Assembly: GCA_964610575.1 (NCBI GenBank)
Contig: CAZSYX010000094.1
Coordinates: 1-11,280 of the forward strand
Length of the DNA: 11,280 nt
From: JADJWR01 sp964610575
GTDB taxonomy: Bacteria > Pseudomonadota > Gammaproteobacteria > Burkholderiales > Burkholderiaceae_F
Direction: 5' to 3'
Part shown: piece by piece, positions 9,016-11,280 of the stretch
Numbering within the stretch: the stretch's first letter is position 1
Layout: every line of letters begins with the position of its first letter
The notes under the pieces: generated by a model
Database searches by the model: none
The model's input: only the letters and a program-made list of their open reading frames with translations
Told to the model about the DNA's origin: nothing
Made by a program: the position numbers and the translations under genes

Positions 9016-9489
9016 CTAGAGCGGAACCTTCGGCTCGAACTTGCTGCGCTTCACCGCGAAGAAGCTGCGCACGTTGCGCACGTTGGCTTGCGCCGTGAGC
9101 ACGCGGTGGGCGAAGGCGTGATACGCGGCCACGTCGGGCACGAACACGATCAGCACGAAGTCCGGCCCCGAGGCGACGCGGTAGCACTGCTGCACCTCGG
9201 CGGCGGCAGCGACGTGGCTCTCGAAGCGGTCGAGCAGTTCGGCCGTCTGCTGCTCCAGCGTGACCTCGACGATCGCAGTGACGCCGGCCCCCGCCGCTTC
9301 GGCGTTGACGATCGCGATGCGCCGCTCGATCACGCCCGCCTGCACCAGCCGGCGAACGCGGCGCAGGCTGGTCGCCGGCGACACGTGCGCGCGGCTGGCC
9401 AGTTCGTCGTTGGTCAGCGCGCAGTCCGCTTGCAGCAGGCTGAGCAGGCGCCGATCGGTGGCGTCGAGTTCAAGCGGGGTCGGTTTCAT
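9016..9489 (-). CDS. Lrp/AsnC-family transcriptional regulator
   Basis: A 157-residue DNA-binding regulator with the standard Lrp layout. The helix-turn-helix is at about 10-60 (ELDATDRRLLSLLQADCALT, then ELASRAHVSPATSLRRVRRL and VIERRIAIVN), followed by a RAM ligand-binding/oligomerisation domain (AGVTAIVEVTLE, VQQCYRVASGPDFVLIVFV, FFAVKR). Length is normal. ATG 9489 is chosen because it places MKPTPLELDATDRRLL at the usual N-end; an upstream TTG 9531 would add an unusual tail. It is divergent from glmS, and proteins of this family commonly regulate themselves and the neighbouring gene. The ligand (an amino acid or other small molecule) is unknown. Confidence 0.92.
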   Translation of the reverse strand: MKPTPLELDATDRRLLSLLQADCALTNDELASRAHVSPATSLRRVRRLVQAGVIERRIAIVNAEAAGAGVTAIVEVTLEQQTAELLDRFESHVAAAAEVQQCYRVASGPDFVLIVFVPDVAAYHAFAHRVLTAQANVRNVRSFFAVKRSKFEPKVPL

Positions 9490-9702
9490 GCTTGCCGCGT
9501 AGCGCAGTCCCTGCTGCAGACGCCGTTCCAATTTGCGGTACGGTCTCGCTGCAAATCAACCGCACGATGAGCGCCCAGCGAAAGAATATTTCTTGTGACT
9601 GTCAATGCGCAAGATTATTGCGACCATGCACTATTTTCGCAAGCCTATATCTCGCAGCAAAGCGTAGCCTTTTGTTGTATCGCGTGAATTTGGGAGAGCT
9701 TT
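9490..9702. promoter_or_regulatory. AT-rich divergent control region of the Lrp-type gene and glmS
   Basis: These 213 bases include a stretch (about 9580-9690) far richer in A/T than the rest of the window. Two perfect dyads stand out: AAGAA-TAT-TTCTT (9582-9594) and CGCAA-GATTA-TTGCG (9608-9622). A second CGCAAG half-site at 9638-9643 lies exactly 30 bases after the first. Their centres are about 27 bases apart, suiting a regulator that binds phased sites on one DNA face. A weak promoter candidate for glmS is TTGTGA (9593) with TATTGC (9616) at 17 bases spacing. The glmS ribosome site GGGAGAG (9692-9698) ends four bases before ATG 9703. Confidence 0.5.

Positions 9703-11280
<1,578 letters not shown>

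Noticed and set aside
9490..9702. glmS ribozyme in the leader
   Set aside because: That ribozyme is typical of Firmicutes, and I see none of its conserved core here; the region is better explained as a divergent promoter with dyads.

Overview
The window is very GC-rich DNA carrying housekeeping genes whose sequences look betaproteobacterial (Burkholderiales or Rhodocyclales type). The clues are the sequence style of Uup, Upp and GlmS, an Lrp/AsnC regulator divergent from glmS, and a small hairpin-rich repeat of a kind I associate with Burkholderiales. This assignment is by recognition, not by search. The sequence is a scaffolded draft: three runs of exactly 100 N interrupt genes. At the first run the two flanks carry the same 55 bases, so that gap is almost certainly an unmerged contig overlap.

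Layout. 1-1640 (-): ABC-F ATPase Uup, running off the left edge, with an in-frame hairpin repeat inserted in its first nucleotide-binding domain. 1641-1909: divergent intergenic region with a REP-like inverted repeat. 1910-4863 (+): one large gene, split artificially by the first gap, encoding an acyl carrier domain, a fatty acyl-AMP ligase and a PlsC-type acyltransferase in a single chain of 932 residues. 4873-5793 (-): EamA/DMT transporter, convergent with the lipid gene. 5851-6069 (-): small two-helix membrane protein. 6155-7428 (-): a decayed accessory patch holding an HsdR C-terminal remnant, a RhuM/DUF4143 chimera and a short basic ORF. 7425-8072 (-): uracil phosphoribosyltransferase. 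8096-8965 (-): NYN-domain protein with an OST-HTH/LOTUS-like tail (second gap in the linker). 9016-9489 (-): Lrp/AsnC regulator. 9490-9702: AT-rich divergent control region. 9703 to the right edge (+): glmS, with the third gap removing most of its N-terminal glutaminase core.

How it fits together. The housekeeping genes look intact apart from gaps and edges: translation-associated Uup, pyrimidine salvage (Upp) and amino-sugar synthesis (GlmS). The most novel enzyme is the lipid protein, which carries activation, carrier and transfer functions on one chain and could recycle free fatty acid into phospholipid without CoA. The most informative historical signal is 6155-7428. Pieces of RhuM, a DUF4143 ATPase and HsdR, proteins often found together in type I restriction loci, lie in one direction with their middles missing. 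I read this as the scar of a collapsed defence locus directly downstream of upp. I found no tRNA, rRNA, CRISPR array, transposase or intact mobile element.
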